64,000 nt of DNA, taken from NCBI RefSeq assembly GCF_036226885.1, contig NZ_CP109027.1, forward strand, positions 8,432,001-8,496,000, read 5' to 3'. Numbering within the stretch: the stretch's first letter is position 1; each line of letters starts with the position of its first letter. The notes under the pieces were generated by a model. It did not search any database. It was not told where the DNA came from and was given only the letters and a program-made list of their open reading frames with translations. This document shows positions 57,601-64,000 of the stretch, in pieces. The DNA comes from Streptomyces sp. NBC_00663. Its GTDB lineage: Bacteria; Actinomycetota; Actinomycetes; Streptomycetales; Streptomycetaceae. The translations under genes and the position numbers were made by a program.

Positions 57601-58563
57601 ATGGCTGAAGTTCTCGTCTACGTCGACCACGTGGACGGTGCCGTCCGCAAGCCCACCCTGGAGCTGCTGACCCTGGCCCGCCGCCTCGGCGAGCCGGTCG
57701 CCGTCGCGCTGGGCAACGGCGCCGCCGACACCGCCGCCGCCCTCGCCGAGCACGGCGCGGTCAAGGTCCTCACCCACGAGGCCGCCGAGTACGCCGACTA
57801 CCTGGTCGTCCCGAAGGTCGACGCCCTCCAGGCCGCCGTCGAGGCCGTCTCCCCGGCCGCGGTGCTGGTGCCGTCCTCCGCCGAGGGCAAGGAGATCGCC
57901 GCCCGTCTGGCGCTGCGCATCGGTTCCGGCATCATCACCGACGCCGTCGACCTGGAGGCCGGCGACGAGGGTCCGGTGGCCACCCAGTCGGTGTTCGCCG
58001 CGTCCTTTACCACCAAGACCCGTGTCTCCAAGGGCACTCCGGTCATCACGGTCAAGCCGAACTCGGCCGCCGTGGAGGCCGCCCCGGCCGCCGGTGCGGT
58101 CGAGGCGCTGGCCGTGTCCTTCTCCGCCGCCGCGATCGGCACCAAGGTCACCGCGCGCACCCCGCGCGAGTCGACGGGCCGCCCGGAGCTGACCGAGGCC
58201 GCGATCGTGGTCTCCGGCGGCCGTGGCGTCAACGGCGCCGAGAACTTCGCGATCATCGAGGCGCTCGCCGACTCCCTCGGCGCCGCTGTCGGTGCCTCGC
58301 GTGCCGCGGTGGACGCCGGCTGGTACCCGCACACCAACCAGGTCGGCCAGACCGGCAAGTCGGTCTCCCCGCAGCTGTACATCGCCTCCGGCATCTCCGG
58401 CGCGATCCAGCACCGCGCGGGCATGCAGACCTCGAAGACGATCGTGGCGATCAACAAGGACGCCGAGGCCCCGATCTTCGACCTGGTCGACTACGGCGTG
58501 GTCGGCGACCTCTTCGACGTCGTCCCCGCCCTCACCGAGGAGATCAAGGCCCGCAAGGGCTGA
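57601..58563 (+). CDS. etfA: Electron transfer flavoprotein, alpha subunit
   Basis: This 320-residue subunit has the N-terminal half AEVLVYVDHVDGAVRKPTLELLTLARRLGEPVAV and the FAD-binding C-terminal half: VVSGGRGVNGAENFAIIEALADSLGAAVGASRAAVDAGWYPHTNQVGQTGKSVSPQLYIASGISGAIQHRAGM, ending in AINKDAEAPIFDLVDYGVVGDLFDVVPAL. It holds the redox FAD of the ETF dimer. ATG 57601 follows AGGAGA. A strong hairpin closes the operon. Confidence 0.98.
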   Translation: MAEVLVYVDHVDGAVRKPTLELLTLARRLGEPVAVALGNGAADTAAALAEHGAVKVLTHEAAEYADYLVVPKVDALQAAVEAVSPAAVLVPSSAEGKEIAARLALRIGSGIITDAVDLEAGDEGPVATQSVFAASFTTKTRVSKGTPVITVKPNSAAVEAAPAAGAVEALAVSFSAAAIGTKVTARTPRESTGRPELTEAAIVVSGGRGVNGAENFAIIEALADSLGAAVGASRAAVDAGWYPHTNQVGQTGKSVSPQLYIASGISGAIQHRAGMQTSKTIVAINKDAEAPIFDLVDYGVVGDLFDVVPALTEEIKARKG

Positions 58564-58580
58564 TCCCTAAGGCGCCTGGA

Positions 58581-58623
58581 CGAGGCCCCCGCGACCGCTT
58601 TCCCGGCGGTCGCGGGGGCCTCG
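58581..58623. terminator. Perfect 18-bp hairpin between etfA and the endonuclease-like gene
   Basis: Arms 58581-58598 and 58606-58623 are perfectly complementary with loop TTTCCCG. The hairpin lies between two convergent genes and can terminate both. Confidence 0.9.
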
Positions 58624-58625
58624 GC

Positions 58626-59519
58626 TCATCCCAGGGTCAGGGACGCCTGGACCGGCAGATGGTCGCTCGGGAACTGCCCGGCGACGGCGAAGGTGTTGGT
58701 CGAGGCCCGGTGGACCCGCACCCCCGGGGTGGCCAGGATCCAGTCGATGCGCTCGCCGTCGGGCGTGAGCGGCTGGTAGCCGTGGAACGTCCCGTAGGCG
58801 TCACCGCGCTCGGCGGCAGCGTCCCAGGTGTCCACGAGTCCGGACTCGACGAGGTTGTCGTAGGCCTGGTTGTTGTGGGCCGCCGCGTTGAAGTCGCCGG
58901 TGACGACGACCGGTAAGGAACGGTCGAACGCGGCGATCCCCTCGGCGATGAGCAGCGCGGCGCGCTCGCGCGCGTACTGGCTCACATGGTCGAGGTGGGT
59001 GTTGAGGACGTAGAACTCCCGCCCGTCGTCGGCGCGGTCGCGGAAGCGGACCCAGGTGACGATCCGGGGGAGCGCGGCGCCCCAGGTGTTCGAGCCGATG
59101 GTTCGGGGAGTGTCGGAGAGCCAGTAGGTGTCGTGTTCGAGCGGGGCCAGGCGTCGGGTGTCGTAGAAGACCGCGGTGGACTCGTCGTGGCTGCCGCCCT
59201 CGCGGCCGGTGCCGATCCAGTCGTAGTGCGGACCGAGGTCGGCGTCGATGTCGAGCAGCTGCTGGTAGAGGCCCTCCTGGGTGCCGATGAACGTCGGGGC
59301 CTCGCGGCGCAGAAGGGCGCGCATCACCGGGCGGCGGACGGCCCAGCTGTTGGGTTCGACCGCGCCGGCGAAGCGCAGATTGAAGGTCATGGCGTCGAGC
59401 CGGCGGCCCACCGGGCGGGCGGCGGAGGCGGGCATCGTGGCCATCAGGGGCAAGGTGAGCGCGGTGGCCACCAGGGTTCTCAGTCCCATGCGACGCGTCA
59501 TCCTGTCGGTGTCCGGCAT
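58626..59519 (-). CDS. Secreted endonuclease/exonuclease/phosphatase-family protein
   Basis: This 297-residue protein has a signal peptide (LRTLVATALTLPLMATMPASA, cleavage near residue 33) and an EEP fold: AMTFNLRFAG (Asn metal ligand), IGTQEGLYQQL (Glu), NTHLDHVS (His), VVTGDFNAAA (Asp/Asn), RIDWILA and a final FPSDHLPVQASL (catalytic His). Members cut phosphodiester bonds in DNA, sphingomyelin or inositol lipids; substrate unknown. ATG 59519 follows GGGAGGGG. Confidence 0.92.
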   Translation of the reverse strand: MPDTDRMTRRMGLRTLVATALTLPLMATMPASAARPVGRRLDAMTFNLRFAGAVEPNSWAVRRPVMRALLRREAPTFIGTQEGLYQQLLDIDADLGPHYDWIGTGREGGSHDESTAVFYDTRRLAPLEHDTYWLSDTPRTIGSNTWGAALPRIVTWVRFRDRADDGREFYVLNTHLDHVSQYARERAALLIAEGIAAFDRSLPVVVTGDFNAAAHNNQAYDNLVESGLVDTWDAAAERGDAYGTFHGYQPLTPDGERIDWILATPGVRVHRASTNTFAVAGQFPSDHLPVQASLTLG

Positions 59520-59631
59520 GTGAATCCCCTCCCGACGGATCAGGATGAAGGGGGGAACCGGTGTGCGAAAGAGGGCGTGGTGAGGCCGGGGTGCCGGAAG
59601 GGGCGCGGCGGCTCACGCTGTGGACGGGGTG

Positions 59632-59661
59632 TTGACCTGCGGGAAGATCCACGGATAACTT
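59632..59661 (+). promoter_or_regulatory. Promoter TTGACC-N18-TAACTT for the DUF6986 gene
   Basis: The -10 at 59656-59661 puts the start point near 59668, inside the palindromes that follow. A repressor bound there would block initiation. Confidence 0.65.
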
Positions 59662-59665
59662 CGCT

Positions 59666-59694
59666 CTACGGATTGTTGATTCCGTAGTGCGGAA
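59666..59694. promoter_or_regulatory. Two overlapping palindromes downstream of the promoter
   Basis: CTACGGA-N8-TCCGTAG lies at 59666-59687 and TTCCG-N5-CGGAA at 59680-59694. The second resembles IclR-family operators in form. They sit between the promoter and the ribosome site (AGGAGG, 8 nt before the ATG). Confidence 0.6.
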
Positions 59695-59710
59695 AACAGG
59701 AGGGTGTGGC

Positions 59711-61000
59711 ATGGGTCAGCAGGAGCAGGTGGCGACGAGCCTCGCGGGCGCCGTCAGCGAGGAGATCAGCGCCTCCCTCGCGCCGGTCGACGCCGAGCTG
59801 GAGCGCCGCTACCCCGGTGACCCGGGCACCCGCCAGCCCGTCCACACCGTCTACGTCCCCGGCAACCTCTTCGCCGCCGACACCCTCCGCTCCTGGGGCG
59901 ACCAGGCCCTCGCGGCCCTCGATGAACACGCCCCGGACGCCGCGTCCTTCGCCGCCGTGCTCGGGCTGCCCGACGACCTCGCCGAGCCGGTCCACGCGCG
60001 CGTGCGCGCCAAACTGGAGCGCGAGCCGATCGAGGACCTGCGGGTCGACTTCGAGGACGGCTACAAGGGTTCCGACGAGGACCAGGACGCCGCCCGCGCG
60101 GCCCGTCTCGTCGCGGACGCGTACAAGAACGGCACGGCCGCCCCCTACATGGGCATCCGCATGAAGTGCATGGAGTCCCCGGTCCGCGACCGCGGCATCC
60201 GCACCCTCGACATCTTCCTCACCGGCCTGATGGAGGCCGGCGGCCTGCCCGACGGGCTGGTCCTCACGCTGCCCAAGGTGACCTATCCCGAGCAGGTCAC
60301 CGCGATGGTCCGGCTCCTGGAGCAGTTCGAGAAGGCCCGCGGGCTCACCTCCGGCCGGATCGGCTTCGAGATCCAGATCGAGACCAGCCAGTCCATCCTC
60401 GCCGCCGACGGCACCGCCACCGTCGCCCGCATGATCGACGCCGCCGAGGGCCGCGCGACCGGCCTGCACTACGGCACCTTCGACTACAGCGCCTGCCTCG
60501 GCGTCTCCGCCGCCTACCAGGCCAGCGACCACCCGGCCGCCGACCACGCCAAGGCGATCATGCAGGTCGCCGCCGCGGGCACCGGCGTACGGGTCTCGGA
60601 CGGCTCCACCAACGTCCTGCCGGTCGGCACCACCGAGAACGTCCACGAGGCCTGGAAGCTGCACTACGGCCTCACCCGCCGCGCCCTGGCCCGCGCCTAC
60701 TATCAGGGCTGGGACATGCACCCCGGGCACCTCCCCACCCGGTACGCGGCCGTGTTCGCCTTCTACCGCGAGGGCTTCGAGGCCGCCGCCAAGCGCCTCG
60801 CCGCCTACGCCAACCACGTCGACGGCGCTGTCATGGACGAGCCCGCCACCGCCAAGGCCCTCGCCGGGTACCTCCTGCGCGGCCTGGACTGCGGCGCCCT
60901 CGACTCCGGCGAGGTCGGCCGCCTCACCGGGCTGACCCTGGCGCGCCTCCAGTCGTACGCCGGCCCGCGCCGCGCGGACCTGACGGCCTCGGCCAAGTAG
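59711..61000 (+). CDS. DUF6986 / CitE-HpcH-aldolase-like protein
   Basis: This 429-residue protein has a TIM barrel related to CitE/HpcH aldolases: LRVDFEDGYKGSDEDQDAARAARL (Asp/Glu metal ligands), LTLPKVTYPEQV and GFEIQIETSQSILAADG (Glu). It ends with TGLTLARLQSYAG. Relatives form or split malyl-, citramalyl- or hydroxyacyl-CoA-type products; this branch, which I recall as DUF6986, is linked in streptomycetes to purine/glyoxylate genes, an association I cannot verify here. ATG 59711 follows AGGAGG at 8 nt. Confidence 0.82.
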   Translation: MGQQEQVATSLAGAVSEEISASLAPVDAELERRYPGDPGTRQPVHTVYVPGNLFAADTLRSWGDQALAALDEHAPDAASFAAVLGLPDDLAEPVHARVRAKLEREPIEDLRVDFEDGYKGSDEDQDAARAARLVADAYKNGTAAPYMGIRMKCMESPVRDRGIRTLDIFLTGLMEAGGLPDGLVLTLPKVTYPEQVTAMVRLLEQFEKARGLTSGRIGFEIQIETSQSILAADGTATVARMIDAAEGRATGLHYGTFDYSACLGVSAAYQASDHPAADHAKAIMQVAAAGTGVRVSDGSTNVLPVGTTENVHEAWKLHYGLTRRALARAYYQGWDMHPGHLPTRYAAVFAFYREGFEAAAKRLAAYANHVDGAVMDEPATAKALAGYLLRGLDCGALDSGEVGRLTGLTLARLQSYAGPRRADLTASAK

Positions 61001-61086
61001 CACCCCGGCGACCTCGACGAGGGCTGTCACAGCCGCCCCGTACCCTGGACGCGACTTGCACATGCGCACGGAGGAACGGGGCGGCG

Positions 61087-62787
61087 GTGTCTTCGGGGGA
61101 CGACGGACAGACGGAGGAGACCGGCAGGCTGCTGGCCGGGCGCTATCGCGTCGTGGCGCAGCTCGGGCGCGGCGGCATGGGCGTGGTCTGGCGGGCGGTG
61201 GACGAGGTCCTCGGCCGTGAGGTCGCCGTCAAGGAACTGCGCACCTACACCGATGCCGACGGGCCGGAACTGGCCGATCTGCGGCTGCGCATGCAGCGCG
61301 AGGCCCGCGCGGCGGCCCGGGTGCGCCATCCCGGGGTGATCGCCGTGCACGACGTGGCGGAGGTCGACGGACGCCCCCTGATCGTCATGGAGCTGGTCGA
61401 CGGGCCGTCCCTGGACGACGTCCTGCGCGACCGCGGCACCCTCGATGCCCGCGAGGCCGCCGGCATCGGCGCCAAGGTCATGGACGCCCTCGCCGCCGCC
61501 CACCGCGCGGGTGTCCTGCACCGGGACGTGAAGCCCGGCAACATCCTGCTCGACCGCTCGGGCCGCGTGGTCCTCACCGACTTCGGCATCGCCACGATGG
61601 ACGACCCGGGTGACGGCTCGGCCACGCATCTGACCCGCAGCGGCGAACTCGTCGGCTCCCTGGACTACTTGGCACCCGAACGCGCCCAGGGCGCCGATCC
61701 CGGCCCCGCCTCGGACGTCTGGGCCCTGGGCGCCACCTTGTACGCGGCCGTGGAGGGCTCCTCGCCCTTCCGGCGTACGTCGACTTTCTCCACCCTCACC
61801 GCCATCGTCACCGAGCCCCTGCCGGACCCCACGCGCGCGGGGGCGCTCGGGCCGGTGCTCCAGCGGCTCCTGGACAAGCGCCCGCAGGGGCGCCCGGAGG
61901 CGGAGGAGGGGCGGGAACTGCTCCAGGCGGTCGCGGACTCCCCGGCAGGCGATTCCCCCACGACCAGGCTGCGGGGTACGGCGGTGGCGGCGCCCGTGGC
62001 GACGGAGCACAGCGTGCCTTCGGTACCGCCGGGGTTCGGCCCGCCTCCGGCACCGGAGGCACCGGTGGTCACCGGCCCCGTGGACGTCCCCCGCCCCGCC
62101 CGCGGCAGGCGCCGCGTCCTGCTCGTCGCCGCGGCCGTCACCGTCGTACTCGCGTCGGCCGGGGTGACGGTGGCGCTCCTGAACGACTCGGGTGACACGG
62201 ACACCGACGCGCGATCCGCGTCCTCCGCCACCGACGCCGAGGCCACGTCGGCGGCGCGCGGTCGTGGGGACGCCGTACGCACCGACGAGCCCACCCCCAC
62301 CGGGAAGGGTGACCGGAAGACCCCGACGGCGACCCCGTCGCCGAGCCGGACGGCCGCCGACGGCAAGCCCACCGAGCGGGCCACCACGCCTGCCCCGACC
62401 AGGACTTCGGGCGGCGGTGCCCCCACCTCCGGCGGCGGTTCCGGCGACGGCGGCACCGGCTCCGGTTCCGGTTCCGGTTCCGGTTCCGGCGAGACGACCC
62501 CCGCCGCGTCCTGCGTCTCCACAGGCGGCGGCAAGTACAACTGCCAGGTCTGGAAGACCGCCGACTCCTACACCGCCTCCGGCACCAAGGCCGGCATCCT
62601 CAACGCGGGCACCAACTACTTCTACTGCCAGCAGAATCTGGGCCGCCGCGAGACCTACGGCGAGTGGACCAACGTCTGGTGGGCGAAGACGGACGACGAC
62701 AGCGGCAATGCCGGCGTCTTCGTCAGCGACGTCTACCTCAGGGGCGGCGACAACGACGAGCCGGTGCCGGGGCTGCCCGTCTGCTGA
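61087..62787 (+). CDS. Membrane Ser/Thr protein kinase (PknB-like) with C-terminal Cys-containing sensor
   Basis: This 566-residue receptor kinase has a cytoplasmic kinase domain (about 18-275) with LGRGGMGVV (P-loop), AVKEL (Lys49), HRDVKPGN (catalytic loop) and DFGIA, then a Pro-rich linker and a transmembrane helix (VLLVAAAVTVVLASAGVTVALL, about 343-364). Outside is a Ser/Thr/Gly-rich stalk with a (TCCGGT)n-encoded Gly-Ser repeat and an about 85-residue domain (about 480-566) containing Cys residues and GEWTNVWWAKTDDDSGNAGVFVSDVYL, which looks SH3-like. There are no PASTA repeats. GTG 61087 is the start. The 3' end overlaps the next gene by 55 bp. Confidence 0.93.
   Translation: MSSGDDGQTEETGRLLAGRYRVVAQLGRGGMGVVWRAVDEVLGREVAVKELRTYTDADGPELADLRLRMQREARAAARVRHPGVIAVHDVAEVDGRPLIVMELVDGPSLDDVLRDRGTLDAREAAGIGAKVMDALAAAHRAGVLHRDVKPGNILLDRSGRVVLTDFGIATMDDPGDGSATHLTRSGELVGSLDYLAPERAQGADPGPASDVWALGATLYAAVEGSSPFRRTSTFSTLTAIVTEPLPDPTRAGALGPVLQRLLDKRPQGRPEAEEGRELLQAVADSPAGDSPTTRLRGTAVAAPVATEHSVPSVPPGFGPPPAPEAPVVTGPVDVPRPARGRRRVLLVAAAVTVVLASAGVTVALLNDSGDTDTDARSASSATDAEATSAARGRGDAVRTDEPTPTGKGDRKTPTATPSPSRTAADGKPTERATTPAPTRTSGGGAPTSGGGSGDGGTGSGSGSGSGSGETTPAASCVSTGGGKYNCQVWKTADSYTASGTKAGILNAGTNYFYCQQNLGRRETYGEWTNVWWAKTDDDSGNAGVFVSDVYLRGGDNDEPVPGLPVC
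62461..62490 (+). repeat. Hexanucleotide repeat (TCCGGT)n in the kinase stalk
   Basis: Five copies of TCCGGT, the last ending TCCGGC, encode alternating Ser-Gly in the stalk after the transmembrane helix. The period keeps the frame. Confidence 0.8.
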
Positions 62788-63533
62788 TCCTCGGTGTACC
62801 GCTCCAGGCCGGAGTCGGTCACCAGCTTCTCCCTCCTGAAGAGCCGCGTGCCCGCCTGGCACAGGTCCCGGTCGGCGCGCGCCCGGGCGCAGAACTCCTC
62901 GGGCGTGACACCGAAAAGTTCCCTCAACCGGGCCGACCCGACGAGGAGTTCGGTGAGCAGCGGCCGCTGGCCCGGATGGCCGCGCGGGGCGCCGGTGCCG
63001 TCGTGCAGGACGCCGTGCGTGTTGACGTACACATACGCGCCCGCGAGCGTGGTGCCGTCCGCGAGTTCGTACCGCACCTCGGGGGCGGGCAGCCAGGCCC
63101 GCCGGTAGTTGCCGGCCGCCAGATGCGCTCCCTCGCTCGCGTCGACGACCGCCAGCTGCTCGGCGTCGAGCCAGGTGACGAACAACTCCCGTACCGTTCC
63201 CGGCGCTTCGACCGGGGAGGCGGACACATAGCCCAGGCGGCTGACGTGCGCGGAGACGCCGATGTCGATGCCCGTGACGCGGGTGCGCACCATCGGGATC
63301 GGGGAGAGGATCCCGTACTCGGCCATCTTGTGCCGCAGTTGGGCCGGGCTGGCGTTGGAGCCGACGGCGAGGACGGGGACGCGGTCGTTGTGCACCAGGC
63401 GGTCGAGGGGCAACAGCCGGTCACCGTCGAGGAGTCCGGAGTCCGAGGGCCACGCGCCCGGGTAGAGCAGCGGGTGGTCGCGCGGCGCCTCGGCCAGCCC
63501 CAGTGCCTCCAACGTGCGGTCGCTCAAGGGCAC
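62733..63533 (-). CDS. Gamma-glutamylcyclotransferase-fold-like protein (tentative)
   Basis: This 266-residue protein has VPVLAVGSNASPAQLRHKM near residue 53, resembling the YGSNL phosphate loop of GGCT-like cyclotransferases, then VTGIDIGVSAHVSRLGYVSASPVEAPGT and LFVTWLDAEQLAVVDASEG, which fit the fold's beta barrel. The general-base Glu is not certain. It is probably cytoplasmic. ATG 63533 follows AAGGCAGTG. It converges with the kinase gene and overlaps it by 55 bp. Confidence 0.68.
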   Translation of the reverse strand: MPLSDRTLEALGLAEAPRDHPLLYPGAWPSDSGLLDGDRLLPLDRLVHNDRVPVLAVGSNASPAQLRHKMAEYGILSPIPMVRTRVTGIDIGVSAHVSRLGYVSASPVEAPGTVRELFVTWLDAEQLAVVDASEGAHLAAGNYRRAWLPAPEVRYELADGTTLAGAYVYVNTHGVLHDGTGAPRGHPGQRPLLTELLVGSARLRELFGVTPEEFCARARADRDLCQAGTRLFRREKLVTDSGLERYTEDQQTGSPGTGSSLSPPLR

Positions 63534-63560
63534 TGCCTTCCTGTTCGCCGGTCCGGTCTC

Positions 63561-64000
63561 TCAGTCCGCCGGCGGCAGCTCGCCCGAGCCGCGGGTGATC
63601 AGCCGGGTCGGCAGCTCGATCCGCTCGGGGGTGATCAGCGTGCCGTCCAGCTGCCGGAACAGCCGCTCCGCGGCGGTCCGGCCGAGGGCGGCGGCGTCCT
63701 GGGCGACGACGGTGACGCCCGGCTGGAGGAGATCGGCGAGCTCGATGTCGTCGAAGCCGACCAGGGCGACCCGGCGCGACTGCTCGGCGAGCACCCTGAC
63801 CACGGTCACCGTCACCCGGTTGTTGCCCGCGAAGACCGCGGTCACCGGATCAGGACCGGACAGCATCTCCTCGGCGGCCCGGCGCACCCGCACCGGGTCG
63901 GTGACCCCGAGGGACATCCACTTCTCCTCGACCGGTATCCCGGCGTCCTCCATGGCCGCCCGGTAGCCGCGCAGACGCTCGGCGGCGGTGTGGATGCGGG
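63561..64000 (-). CDS. LacI/GalR-family transcriptional regulator, N terminus outside window
   Basis: The visible 145 residues are the C-terminal part of a LacI-type effector domain: AVFAGNNRVTVTVVRVLAEQSRRVALVGFDDIELADLLQPGVTVVAQDAAALGRTAAERLFRQLDG, the typical VGFDDxxxAxxxxPxLTxVxQ motif with small changes, ending LPTRLITRGSGE. The reading frame runs off the 3' edge of the window (RIHTAAERLRGYRAAM). It lacks the DNA-binding helix-turn-helix and about 190 residues, which lie beyond 64000. Sugar ligand unknown. Confidence 0.93.
   Translation of the reverse strand, partial: RIHTAAERLRGYRAAMEDAGIPVEEKWMSLGVTDPVRVRRAAEEMLSGPDPVTAVFAGNNRVTVTVVRVLAEQSRRVALVGFDDIELADLLQPGVTVVAQDAAALGRTAAERLFRQLDGTLITPERIELPTRLITRGSGELPPAD

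Noticed and set aside
1..64000. Secondary-metabolite cluster, prophage or integrated element
   Set aside because: No PKS, NRPS, terpene cyclase, integrase, transposase, structural phage gene or att-flanked tRNA was seen.

Overview
The window is very GC-rich with strong G/C preference at third codon positions, many GTG starts and AGGAGG-type ribosome binding sites. Its gene families (LAL regulators, Rv1733c-like, DUF5134, DUF6421, DUF6214 and DUF6986 proteins, secreted cell-wall-degrading enzymes, putative DasR and CebR sites) point to a Streptomyces chromosome. I see no rRNA or tRNA gene, no insertion sequence, no CRISPR array and no phage module. It reads as ordinary chromosomal DNA with several tandem-repeat arrays.

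Layout. 1-5.2 kb: end of an SDR gene, a blasticidin-S-deaminase-like gene, a large LAL/LuxR regulator and a berberine-bridge FAD oxidoreductase. 5.2-9.6 kb (minus): a single-chain acyl-CoA carboxylase, a HAD phosphatase and an Lrp/AsnC regulator. 9.7-12.5 kb: a FUSC membrane protein and a lactonase behind a DasR-like box. 12.7-16.7 kb (minus): CbiX-like protein, BadF/NagK-type kinase, uracil-DNA glycosylase, BNR-repeat protein. 17-23.2 kb: membrane protein, HEAT-repeat protein, a 20-copy 43-bp tandem array, AidB-like acyl-CoA dehydrogenase and a divergent PaaX-type regulator. 23.4-25.9 kb: secreted pectate lyase and CBM2 esterase with a CebR-like box, plus a very small ORF. 26-31 kb: ArsR/old-yellow-enzyme pair with twin operators, xanthine/uracil permease, ferredoxin reductase. 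31-37.6 kb: DUF305 lipoprotein and LVIVD protein, TetR regulator, HAD, PAP2, M56 peptidase and DUF5134. 37.7-46.6 kb: FUSC-MarR pair, an apparently intracellular clan-A-like glycoside hydrolase with CBM-like modules, AKR, VOC proteins, GNAT, GDPD. 47-54.7 kb: the coupled DUF6421-SDR-aldolase operon, transglutaminase, B3/B4 protein, two unknown exported proteins, an acyltransferase. 54.9-58.6 kb: DUF4395/thioredoxin pair, a cysteine-ended leader peptide with a flavin reductase, and etfBA. 58.6-64 kb: secreted EEP phosphatase/nuclease, DUF6986 CitE-like protein, a receptor Ser/Thr kinase, a cyclotransferase-like protein and a truncated LacI regulator.

How the genes may work together. Several pairs look like self-contained regulatory units in which a regulator sits beside its target with a visible palindrome: ArsR/OYE, PaaX-type/AidB-like, MarR/FUSC, AsnC/FUSC. 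The pectate lyase and esterase form a plant-polymer module. A DasR-like box before the lactonase and a NagK-like kinase nearby hint at aminosugar control. DUF4395, thioredoxin, the Cys leader and flavin reductase suggest a thiol/sulfur theme.

The least explained features are the tandem arrays of different period that start at or just after stop codons (beginning near 899, 11302, 12505, 20672 and 23180), the DUF6421 operon, the leader peptide and two small ORFs. All functional statements rest on reading motifs by eye; no database search was run.
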